Origin: Smittium mucronatum
Taxonomy: Eukaryota > Kickxellomycota > Harpellomycetes > Harpellales > Legeriomycetaceae
DNA: 14,790 nucleotides
Direction: 5' to 3'
Assembly: GCA_001953115.1 (NCBI GenBank)
Contig: LSSL01002816.1
Location: 1-14,790, forward strand
Part shown: piece by piece, positions 1-8,722 of the stretch
How the letters are laid out: each line of letters begins with the position of its first letter
Position numbering within the stretch: position 1 is the first letter of the stretch
Notes under the pieces: model-generated
The model's database searches: none
The model's input: the letters and a program-made list of their open reading frames with translations, nothing else
What the model was told of the DNA's origin: nothing
Position numbers and translations under genes: made by a program

Positions 1-386
1 AATTGTGTGATGTGACAAAAAATTATCAAAAAATTATTTTTATTCTTTTAATGGAAATTATTCTCATGTTTTTTTTTTTTTGCGTAGGAACATAATTCCT
101 TATTAAAAACCAATAAATTTACATAAATCAATTGTCTGTTCTGCACATCAAAAACTTGTAAAATAAGCTTAGAAACCGCCAAAAAAATTTCACCCATAAA
201 CGTAAACATATAATAAACCTATAAAATATCGACATTCTATTTAAACCAGTTTGGATCCACTTTTTTTGATTTAAATATATTTTTATTGTAATTGGATGCA
301 TTTTTCCGTATTCACTTTCACTTTTATTGTAATAAGGTGCACTGAGACCAAATTTAATTCACTTATTCCAAAATAATTTTTACTTT

Positions 387-421
387 AATCCGATTTTGTC
401 GTATTTTTTCCAAATCGGATT
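387..421. repeat. 10-bp perfect inverted repeat
   Basis: The arm AATCCGATTT (387-396) is followed after 15 nt by its exact reverse complement AAATCGGATT (412-421). Three decayed copies of an ATTCACTT motif lie nearby (about 310, 357 and 420). There is no associated gene, and the function is unknown. Confidence 0.6.
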
Positions 422-713
422 CACTTTTTTTAATTCGACTTAGAAAATGTATATTAGATTACATTAGTAAATTTTATAAGGAAAAAATGCAGAAAATATT
501 GATATCAAAAGTGTCAATAATTTTCTCTGAAGATTTACACTTGCATATCTGTGAGGAAATCTTGGTCACACCAATGCATGAAAAGCTCCATTATAATTAT
601 ATTCAGATAAGCCAAGTTAGGGGGGTACATGCAGTCATGATTTATAATCGACACCTATTAAGGCGAGTTTATTTGGCTGTATGAGAACGACTTTTTTATT
701 AACTTTAATGATA

Positions 714-738
714 TTAATGAAGCCAATAGCTTCATTAA
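714..738. repeat. 10-bp perfect hairpin with 5-nt loop
   Basis: TTAATGAAGC (714-723) and GCTTCATTAA (729-738) are exact reverse complements around the loop CAATA. A bacterial terminator would look similar, but the setting is fungal nuclear DNA with no gene ending here, so it is listed only as an inverted repeat. Confidence 0.6.
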
Positions 739-1186
739 AATAAATAGGTATTTCTGCCGCTACATAATAAAAAATAAGCTGTTAAGTCTTGAAAAGAAAA
801 AAAGAAAATTTATAAAATAGTAGATATTATTTTAGGGATTGAGGTTTTTTTTTGTTTTAAATATTTCAGCTAAATTACTGTCAGTTCCAATTTGGGATAA
901 TTGTTTTAAATTGGCCAATGGTCGAGAAGACCAGATATTTTTATTTGATACCACCTCCCTATTTTACCAACAGATAAACCGTTTAAAGATTTCAGTTTTG
1001 GGTTATCAAATAAGCTTGAATATTGTCATAAGGTACTGATTTCAAATTAAGGATGTGGTATATTTAAAATTGGTGTATCAACCCTAAAAAATAATATATC
1101 AATGGGAGATTCTTTGAAGCGGACACTTTACTATCGTCTATTTTTTATTTCCTTTTTTGGAAATATTAAATTAAATAATAAAACCA

Positions 1187-1264
1187 TCTGATCTTGGTTA
1201 TAGACCAATAAGTAAGAACTTAGGTTCTAAATTTGATCAGCTTGTCGATATATTGAACCAATAA
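1187..1264 (+). mobile_element. possible LINE reverse-transcriptase relic
   Basis: The + strand frame starting at 1187 reads SDLGYRPISKNLGSKFDQL and then VDILNQ before a stop at 1262. The block S-D-L-(x)-N-Y-R-P-I-S followed by a run of hydrophobic residues and K is a known signature of the N-terminal part of LINE-type reverse transcriptases. Here one residue (N) of the usual form is missing and nothing else of the enzyme is recognisable on either side. If real, it is a short, heavily decayed fragment. A chance match in AT-rich DNA cannot be excluded. Confidence 0.3.
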
Positions 1265-1613
1265 GCTATACCTCAATAGAATTCCAATCAAAGCATTGAA
1301 GAAAATACTCTTTTTTACCGAATAATCCCCCATATATTCAATATTGAACTTCAATAATCAATTAATATCGATAACTACCTATGGAACACATTCTGAATGA
1401 GAAATATATTTTTTAGGTCAAATGACTTGATCATTATATTCTCGCTTGAAAAAAATAAAGATAAATTTAGTTTATGTAAAATGTGACGATTTATTATTAA
1501 TTACCTTTTAAGCGTTAAAACCATTAATTCTTGATTTCAAACCCATTTTTAAGAAACCACTATTTTTAGATTAGGTTTGTTACTCTACGCGGAAATGCAA
1601 GGCTCTTCAGCCC

Positions 1614-1626
1614 CTCTCTCTCTCTC
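1614..1626. repeat. CT dinucleotide microsatellite
   Basis: An uninterrupted alternating CT run of 13 nt lies in a locally GC-richer patch (about 1580-1635) inside AT-rich DNA. There is no associated gene. Confidence 0.8.
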
Positions 1627-2935
1627 GCATTCCCTTTTAAGTAAAAATGAGAAAATGGTGCCTCTTTTCAAACAAAATTATTAATAAATCTATTAATATG
1701 CAAATATCAAAATAGTGGTATTTGATGGCCAACATAAAATTCCGTATTTAATTTGACAAGAGAAAAAGGTTCAGTTGAGAACCTAAAGGGTAGTATATGT
1801 TCACAAATTATAAAGATAGTTAATATAAATGCAAATATTAGCCCTATTGTATAATAAAGTTTTTTATATATCTTTATTACATACTATTAGTACCTAAGGG
1901 GCCCATTTAGAGTATATCTTGGGTAATATTTTAGAGGTTTAATGTATTAGATTACTTAAACGCAAAATTTACGGGCATTGTAAAATTCTATGATCGTATT
2001 TACTAACGTATAGTAATGCTTATTAAATGCAAAATTTCCAATTTTCCGGAATCAAATAATCATTAAACATGGGTCTATTCTGAGCCATAAAATCATTATT
2101 CTCGAATACAAAAAAAAAAGCATTTTTTTGGCTCTGCTGATCGTTTAATAAGCATACAGTTTCAACAGGACCCAATTCTAAAAACACCGATTCAATTTTA
2201 ACGAGAAATATCGCCTGCCTGATAGTTGTTTTAGCTAGAAGCCATATTAGACCTAGCTCTTCTATGTGAAAATATAAAATCATAGTAAAAATAATATGAA
2301 TAACTCATGCTGACTATTATTAGAATTAGGAAATTTGGAGAATAAATTGATCATAAGGATTAATTCTTATGTAAGTCCAACGACTCTATTTATCTTTTTC
2401 GAACATTCCATAAATAGCTTTACCCAAACAAAAGGCAGAATAATTTCTTTACATTAACGTATCCGGAATTTCAAAAATTGTAATTCTAAACAAGTCAATA
2501 TCAGCTCTCTATTAAAAATCGACCTTATAATTGGAATATTTTTTGGCATCAGCGAATAGGAAATGGTAAAACCCACCAATAAAAATTCAATGATTTTTTG
2601 GGTCCAGGAAGGATAGAGAATGGTTAGCCTACATGAAAAGCTAATGGGAATAGCAAATTCCAGTTAATTCCTATCTGATTGAAACTAAAATAAAAAAAGG
2701 TTCGCAATTAGATTGTGGCGATAACGATCAGTTCATAAATTCCTAAAAATAACTGGATAAGGTTGTGGAACGTTTGTGCCTCATTAAATACTCGACATCT
2801 TCAGGAACTGATCTTGAAAACATCTATTGGATAATAATCAATGACATAATTGAGAACCGTCATTTTTCCATAAAAAGCTCAGTGTGAATATATTTAGCAC
2901 AGTTTCTGCAGTTTTGATTAGTAGCTGCTATTTCG

Positions 2936-3322
2936 GCTCGGATAGAGGAAGTTTTCAATGAACTGTTTGGCTAGAATATGAATGCAAAACCAGCAGCTGA
3001 TTAGACCTTACTATATTTGTCATAGAGAGAGCCAATTTCCAATAAATCGACACCCTACAGGCTATCAATTCTCGCCATCCATTCGCTACATTTTTCTTCT
3101 ATCTTGGTTCTTTTCCTTTATTGTTCTTGCAACCATTCAGCCGGTCCATTTTCACCCTTTCTGTTTAGTTGGCTAATTGGGAATCACTTGGCTAAATTAT
3201 TTTCCAATTGAAAAACCTGGAATCGTTGGATTTCTAATTAATTATGCATGTTGGTACCTCAGAGTTATAAACTTTCCTTAATTGAATATGTCTTTCAATG
3301 AACTTGGCTATATCCATACATA
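2936..3322 (-). mobile_element. possible decayed Ty3-type integrase fragment
   Basis: Read on the minus strand, three motifs occur in the order expected for a Ty3/gypsy integrase. YVWI followed by LKDIF and KFI (from 3322) resembles the end of the H2C2 zinc finger (Y-x-W ... D-(I/V) ... (Y/F)-(I/V)). ERVKMDRLNG (from 3161) resembles the block holding the first catalytic Asp of the D-D-E core. AKQFIENFLYPS (2971-2936) resembles the helix before the second Asp. Spacing is about 54 codons from Y-x-W to M-D, as in the family, then about 58 codons, somewhat long. The three motifs lie in different frames with several stops, so this would be a dead fragment. No HPQ..E-R block or LTR was found. Each match is weak alone; the order and raised GC (2980-3180) are the argument. 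Confidence 0.3.
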
Positions 3323-3331
3323 AACGCAGAG

Positions 3332-3355
3332 GTTTATCCAATAGTTTATCCAATA
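3332..3355. repeat. 12-bp perfect tandem duplication
   Basis: GTTTATCCAATA occurs twice head to tail (3332-3343 and 3344-3355) with no mismatch. This is typical of a recent slippage or small duplication event in non-coding DNA. Confidence 0.85.
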
Positions 3356-3664
3356 AATTTTCTCAATTACAGCAGCCTTCTTTTATGAATATCATTGGTG
3401 ATTTTTTTAATTAGTATCACTGGTTATTAATAAAGATTATGTCAAATATTAGAAAACTGGTATCGAATAGAAATAACTGAGGTGGGGTGGGTGCGAATGA
3501 AAAGAGGTATTCTTTGGGGTTTCCATATAAAGTGTAGACTTTCTTTAAGGGCTATTACATTTCGTTTTTCAAATTTTGCTACACCAAAGCTAAGTTTTCT
3601 AATTAAACCTCCTGTTTATTTATTTCTTGTACTTCACCAAAATACATAAAACTGTGTATCAATT

Positions 3665-3790
3665 CCTAACCTCCACCCCGCTTTCATTTCTCTAAAAAAA
3701 ATTCAATCCCTTTCCATCATTCTATTTTCCCTCAATACCATCCCTTCTCCCATCCATCCCACTAAAGCGCTTCCTATCCCATATGAGCAT
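3665..3790 (+). promoter_or_regulatory. pyrimidine-rich promoter/5' leader of LIM-RhoGAP gene
   Basis: The sense strand from about 3665 to the base just before the start codon is strikingly rich in C and T, including repeated CCC and TCCC runs, while flanking DNA is AT-rich. Pyrimidine tracts just upstream of start codons are common in fungal core promoters and often mark the transcription start. No TATA box is placed with confidence and the transcription start is unknown. Confidence 0.35.
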
Positions 3791-3830
3791 ATTTTTCTGT
3801 TTACGAATCACATTATAAGTTTGATCCCTC

Positions 3831-6800
3831 ATGCCTGATTTAAAAACTCGCTCAGATTCTCTAGTTAATAGTGTCGTCTCCGACAATCCGATCCTTTCAA
3901 GACATCCCTCAAATGCTGCTCTCCGAGCCCCTCAAAAACCTGTAGATCAGGAATTGATTTCTCCGCAATGTTCAGGTTGCCAAAAAGTAATCGAAAAAGG
4001 GAATGCTATACAATTTGCCGATGGCGTGTGGCATCTCGAATGTTTTAAATGCACCTCCTGCAAAAAGCTCATAAATTTCGACTCCAACTTGCTTTTTTTG
4101 GCTGATGGTAAGCCTATATGCTCCGATTGTTCATATAGTTGTTCCCTTTGTAAAAAACAGATATTCGATGAAGCCATTGTGACTGGTATGCTCTATTCCT
4201 CGATACTATTTTTTTTTTACTTTTTTAAAGTGCTTACATTTCTTTACCCTATTTGCTTTCAATTCCGACTTTCTTCTACAGCTGAAGGAACTTATCATTC
4301 TGAATGTTTTCGCTGCGGTCAATGTAAAGAAAAAATTCAAGGCAAATCTTTTGCAAAAACTAATGCTGTAATGTCTTTAAGCTCTTTTCTTTCTTCTTTT
4401 TTCTCTTCCAACTTGTTTCCTTTTTTTATTAGGGCGTCATTTACTGTGTTCCATGCTACAATCAAAGAAAGGAACGTAAAAAACTTGCTCAGATAAAGCA
4501 GCTTGAAAAAAATAAGAGAAAAAAAGATCTCCCCAAGCTTCCTTCCGATAAAGATGTACATACTCTTTTTTTTCTTTTTCTTATTACAAGATCTTATATA
4601 TTTTTTCACTTTTAGATTGAACCTCTAACTTCCTCTCCCAATTTTGACGATGAGAAATTGAACTTTAATAAGGAGGCACTTTCTCTTGTGTATAGTGACG
4701 CAAAAAAAAAGCCTGCCCTCAACAAGCTGGTTATTAGCCACCCCTTCATCTCCTCTGAGACCCCTAAAGCTGATAAATTAGATCCCTCTCCCACTTCAAA
4801 ACTGAATTCTTCAACTCAAGATTCTCCAATTGAAGGACGTCAAATCGACACTAACCCTATCCGGACCAAACCTTCAGATGAATCTAAATTCAATATTCCT
4901 CCCATCATTGATACCAGCAATTTTTTTAATAGCGAGCCCATCAGTGGTCCTGATTTCTCTCCCTTTTCCCCAGCTTCCCAAGCACCTAATTTCCTAGCTG
5001 GCATAGTTAATCCTCCCAGTTTATCCGAACTTGAGGTTTCAATAAACAAAAAGATATCTTCAATCTCTGAACTCAGCCTTTCTGATCTCAGAGATGAGCT
5101 GACACTTACATATAAGCATATACTCTCTCTAGAAAAGGAGCTGCATTCTCTAAAGGTATTGTTATTCGCCATTTTTTATCTTTTTTATTTGAATATGTCT
5201 AATATTTTTATTTTTATTTTAGAAATCCTCTTTGCCAACTGAAATCACTGAATCCTTCATTAGGGACGATTCTAGTATTCAATTCGACGATTCATACGCT
5301 GATTTACCATTAAATAAAACAAAACAAAATAATTCTAATGGAATATCCAAAAAGGTTGAAGCTTTTTTGGGCGTCTCTAATAATCATGCTTTTACCTTTA
5401 TAAATACACTACGCCCCGTACGATGTGATAAATGCAATGATTTGATTTGGGGTCTAAACAGCAAGGAACTGAGGTGCAGAGTATGCGGTTACACTTGCCA
5501 TCAGAAATGCTTTCCAGGTGCCACCAGTTATTGTGTAATTCCTTCCAATTTCAAAAAGGACTATCAAACGATCCCAAATCTGTCCGGTAATTCCAGCGAC
5601 CTAACTGCTCTTAATATCACCCCCAACTCCGCTAGCCACCATCCATCTCCAGAAGATGAATCAGACCCTGGAAATTTTAACAATAAGCCAATCCTCGACG
5701 ACTTATTCAAGCGCCCTTTAGAAATGCAGGTCAAAATTGAACAAGATCCCGATCACATTCCAATACTTGTTAAATCATGTATTGAATACATTGAGCTAAA
5801 TGGTATCAACATGGAGGGTATATATAGAATTAGCGGGTCTTCTAGTGATATAAAGTGCATACACAATAACATTCTTAAAGTTGTTAAATCTAGAAATAAC
5901 TACTTAAATAAGCTTTATGCTAAATCCTCAAATAGAGGTGAGCCTGTAGAGAATAGGATTGATTTCAGAGAATCGTGTGACTTCTCCTCTATATTCTCCA
6001 CTAAAGAACTTGATATAGATGTTAGCAGCGTAACCAGCGTTCTGAAACAATATTTTCGTGGTCTACCCGTTCCTCTGCTGACTCTAGAATATTACAATGA
6101 ATGGATTAATATTTTCAACAATAAAGATATCTCTAATAATAAAAACATCTCCAAGAGGTCACCTCCAGATAGTGTATCTGATGCTGAATTTATTAAAATT
6201 AAAAGAATCAGGGAGATAGGCTCAAAACTACCAATCTCGCATATGAATACTTTGACCTATTTGCTAAGACATTTGAAAAAAGTTGGTAACAACAGTAGCC
6301 GTAATCTGATGCCCGCTGCAAATCTTTCCATGGTTTTCGCTCCAAACTTGCTTAGATTGCCTGAAAGTCAATTTAACCAAGAAATGCAACATATGAGTTA
6401 TATAAACATGTGTATTACTTTCTTGATCAACAAAGTTGATGTTATTTGGCCACTGGATCCCAAAGACGATCCTTTGAGCTCCACATTGCCTTCTTTAAAA
6501 GATTCTAACCAAGAGATCAGGAATATCAATGACGACATTTCTCCCAAAAAATCATCGGGTTCTTCAAGCCCAAATAGTTTAGAATCTTCAAATAACACCA
6601 AACCCATTTCCACCTCCACCCCTTTAAAAACCTCTACTTTGGCAATGTTGAATACTCGGAAGCTCTCATCTGGTATGAGGAATTTGGATATTAACACCCA
6701 GCCATTATCCGGTTCACTTTCAAATAGAAGCTCTCCTGAAGACACTCTATTGAAACATAAATTTAAAACTAATAATGAAGGCCTCATGGTAAATAGAAGC

Positions 6801-7070
6801 GCATACTCTCGTGATCCATATAGCTCATATCAAGAAAGTTCTCTTTCAAATAATATCAGGTCCAATCCAAAAAAAAGTAACCAAAAACTAGCTAATGTAA
6901 ACTTGCCTATATTCACGCAGATTGATGGCACTAATTTAGAAAATATTAAAGCCAATAGCAAGATTGATGGACATCCTAGGAATAGGATCAATATTAACAA
7001 TGAAAGGATACATCCCCATACTCAGAAACTAGAACCCCCGATTACCAATCAAATCAATAGAATGTATTAA
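3831..7070 (+). CDS. LIM-LIM-C1-RhoGAP protein (Rho/Cdc42 GTPase activator), five exons
   Basis: Exons 3831-4185, 4282-4367, 4433-4555, 4616-5155 and 5223-7070 join to 984 codons (983 residues). The start is the first ATG after an in-frame TGA at 3822. LIM1 has zinc ligands C47, C50, H68, C71, C74, C77, C97, C100; LIM2 has C104, C107, H124, C127, C130, C133, C152, C155. A basic stretch (158-182) and a Ser/Pro-rich linker follow, then a short predicted coiled coil (about 339-368). A complete C1 finger has H423, C436, C439, C453, C456, H461, C464, C472. The RhoGAP domain (about 530-775) has arginine finger R570 in GIYRISG, K643 and R647 in LKQYFRGLP, and N743 in FAPNLLR; two polar insertions (about 592-632 and 667-695) enlarge it. 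The tail (about 780-983) is Ser/Asn-rich and probably disordered. The family stimulates GTP hydrolysis by Rho GTPases. LIM, C1 and RhoGAP together recall fission yeast Rga3, a Cdc42 GAP, so a polarity role is inferred. The C1 domain could bind diacylglycerol or membranes; the exact GTPase is not shown by sequence. Confidence 0.93.
4186..4281 (+). other. intron 1 (96 bp, phase 1), in frame and stop-free
   Basis: The donor is G|GTATGC and the acceptor CTACAG|CT. Removal joins V117-T118 to A119 and restores LIM2 spacing, with 16 residues between C107 and H124. Length is a multiple of three with no in-frame stop, so an unspliced message would still be read and would add 32 mostly hydrophobic residues inside LIM2. 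The acceptor is preceded by a pyrimidine tract. Confidence 0.88.
4368..4432 (+). other. intron 2 (65 bp, phase 0)
   Basis: The donor is GCT|GTAATG and the acceptor TTATTAG|GGC after a long T/C tract. Splicing creates GVIYCVPC, supplying the last two zinc ligands of LIM2 (C152, C155). Retention would shift the frame and lose the rest of the protein. Confidence 0.9.
4556..4615 (+). other. intron 3 (60 bp, phase 0)
   Basis: The donor is GAT|GTACAT and the acceptor CTTTTAG|ATT. Although 60 bp is a multiple of three, the final TAG is in frame, so retention would end translation. The earlier AG at 4589-4590 would lead to a quick in-frame stop, which supports the later acceptor. Confidence 0.85.
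5156..5222 (+). other. intron 4 (67 bp, phase 0)
   Basis: The donor is AAG|GTATTG and the acceptor ATTTTAG|AAA after a T-rich stretch. Splicing joins the coiled-coil end (LEKELHSLK) to KSSLPTEIT and to the exon holding the C1 and RhoGAP domains. Retention would give a stop inside the intron. Confidence 0.88.
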
Positions 7071-7823
7071 ATCATTGAAGGGATGAAGGGAAAAAAAGGC
7101 ATGTTTATTGGTTTTTTCCAGCGTGGTTATCGTATTTACACGAGCTGATTTTTTATTTCATTCTTTGATTCCTCCCAAATTTTACTCACTTACTTTAAAG
7201 TACGGGTTCCAAGAAAATGATTCTGGAGCCGCTATCATTTTATAGTATTTATAATTCCATTTATATAGTCCTGATTCTTATTTTATTATAGCCTATTTTT
7301 GAATTGGGTATGTGGATTAAAGATACCTTATTTAATTGAGGTTTTTTGTATTACAATATATTCTCTCCTATGAAAATAAATATTTCGTTTGATCACTTGA
7401 TGTGTTTTTTTATGATTTATAAGTGTATTCTATGATATTTTAATGCTAGTGGCCCATTTCGTGCCATAAACTTCATCCAGAATTTAATCCATTCGATTTT
7501 CTCTCGAAACCAATATATATTCTGTTTTTTTAAGGGAAATTTATTTTAAATAAATAAAAAGATGTAAAAATTAGTTAAAAAAATTTAAAAAATTGTCACC
7601 CACTTCCCCTCTGCAGCTCCGCATCTCTAGTACATTGGTTCAAGGGGATTGAAGAATCACTTTTACTTTGATTCTTAAATATCTTGTGCACACGTATGTC
7701 AATTAAAAATTTGGATGTTTCCAGCACAGATTCAAGATCGAAAGTGTCGGCTTGTAGCTGACTGAAATTATATTTAGACCCCCCACCCCCTCCATCTCAA
7801 GGAGATTCCCAACTATACCCAAC

Positions 7824-8340
7824 TGAGATTCATTGAAATTAGAAAGTTGGTTTTTGACGTCTGAGACGACCGGTGTAGGTATGAACCAGCCGATCGTCTC
7901 ATTCCGTTGATTATTACATCGTCGCAATATAATAAGATGTGATATACAGTTTCAGGCACGTCGATTTCTCATAAGGAACACTTTTAACAAAAAAATTCAT
8001 CTACATATATCATATTTGATAGTTGCTGGACGTTGCGAAAGGTATCCATTCGCATTTTCCCGATGTCCTGGAGTCCAAGTATCAGATCAGTGATAAGATG
8101 CCCAATATTCGTCTAGCTCCCTTCGCCGGTTTTTCGGCCCAACGTCCACTGGTGGATTTTTGACCGGTTATTTCTTCTTTTTCTGTAGATTATAGTGATG
8201 GTTGTTTCACCCTTTGAACACGATTTTTTTTTTTTATCCACCTAGCACTTCAGGTCATCCACGTGGACATTCTGACCTTGATGGATGGCTTTATGAGGTC
8301 GGCAATCCAAGTTTTTAATGTTGGCTACCTGATATATGCA
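7824..8340 (-). mobile_element. degenerate non-LTR retrotransposon (LINE) C-terminal fragment
   Basis: One minus-strand frame (codons ending in register from 8340 down to about 7824) can be read with only a few stops. It contains CSL-stop-EIDVPETVYHILLYC at 7980-7924. The pattern C-x2-C-x9-H-x4-C with E-T-V-x-H-I-L-L just before the last Cys is the signature of the zinc knuckle after the reverse transcriptase/RNase H part of LINE elements (zf-RVT type). The second Cys is replaced by TGA (7971-7969), one change from TGT or TGC. Upstream, the same frame gives HLITDLILGLQDIGKMRM, with stops at 8112 and 7986 flanking it. No reverse-transcriptase catalytic block (Y/F-A-D-D) survives. The element is dead and 5' truncated. 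Higher GC than its surroundings fits an inserted, decaying element. Confidence 0.6.
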
Positions 8341-8415
8341 CATTCTAGAGCAGTATTATTTTTTAATAAGACATAATTTATACCCAGTTCGGAATATATA
8401 TTCTGTTGGTCACAT

Positions 8416-8431
8416 TTTGGTGATCACCAAA
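8416..8431. repeat. 16-bp perfect palindrome
   Basis: TTTGGTGATCACCAAA is exactly self-complementary, with a GATC centre and no spacer. A second, shorter palindrome (ATGATCAT, 8433-8440) follows. Such a site could bind a dimeric protein or be a relic of an element end; nothing around it decides this. Confidence 0.75.
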
Positions 8432-8722
8432 CATGATCATTTAAAGATTAGCAAACCGGAATATATATTTCACATCGGTTATAAAAAATTTAATTCAAAC
8501 AAATACAGTATAAATAATCTATCTTTTATTAAATGCGAAAAGCGATTGGGAAAATCAGGTAGTTTACAATGAAATAGCTAAGTTTGAAAAACTTGAAAGT
8601 GCGTTTAGACACAATGGAAAAAAGAGAAAAGGGGAGAGGAGGGGGGATGATGGATAATTATAGAGTAATTAAGATCGAAGGGGCAGAGTTATCAGGTGGG
8701 ATAATGGAATAAATGAACGTGT

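Larger units (their letters stand above)
1..3830. other. AT-rich intergenic region with weak retroelement traces
   Basis: This 3.8 kb stretch has no intact gene that I can support. Open frames are at most about 86 codons and resemble no family I recognise. It holds a short CT microsatellite (1614-1626), two small perfect hairpins (387-421 and 714-738), a 12-bp tandem duplication (3332-3355), and degraded protein motifs of retroelement type at 860-1039 (+), 1187-1261 (+) and 2936-3322 (-), listed separately. GC is slightly raised at 1560-1640 and 2980-3180, the latter coinciding with the integrase-like motifs. The last 170 bases form the pyrimidine-rich leader of the downstream gene. No tRNA-like A/B box pair was found by eye. 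Confidence 0.6.
7071..8722. other. convergent intergenic region
   Basis: This 1.65 kb lies between two genes that point at each other, so it holds both 3' ends. The first 500 bases are AT-rich; an AATAAA at 7375-7380 on the + strand is the only textbook poly(A) hexamer I noted there, about 300 bp past the stop, and its use is uncertain. From about 7600 to 8340 GC rises, coinciding with a retrotransposon relic on the minus strand. A 16-bp perfect palindrome sits at 8416-8431. A purine-rich run at about 8617-8655 would be pyrimidine-rich in the 3' end of the minus-strand gene. Confidence 0.6.

Noticed and set aside
487..684. 65-codon + strand open frame
   Set aside because: No recognisable domain, no introns or leader signals, and length within chance expectation.
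823..843. DIILGIE, resembling the end of a retropepsin domain
   Set aside because: It lies in another frame and before, not after, the LANG stretch it should follow, and it is made of codons expected by chance in AT-rich DNA.
2023..2283. 86-codon minus-strand open frame
   Set aside because: No family resemblance, no clear codon bias, and isolated in AT-rich DNA; it could be debris but nothing supports a gene.
2982..3176. 64-codon + strand frame with a hydrophobic stretch
   Set aside because: The higher GC here is better explained by the integrase-like traces on the opposite strand, and there is no promoter or homology support.
3831..4496. Continuous 221-codon frame read as a complete short LIM protein
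   Set aside because: It runs through intron 1 and into intron 2; splicing restores both LIM2 ligand spacings and continues into C1 and RhoGAP coding sequence.
4337..5172. Antisense open frames across the LIM-RhoGAP gene
   Set aside because: They overlap exons and introns of the well-supported + strand gene and show no domain.
8336..8572. 78-codon + strand open frame next to the PTC7-type gene
   Set aside because: No recognisable domain; it overlaps the palindrome and the edge of the LINE relic and seems to be a chance frame.
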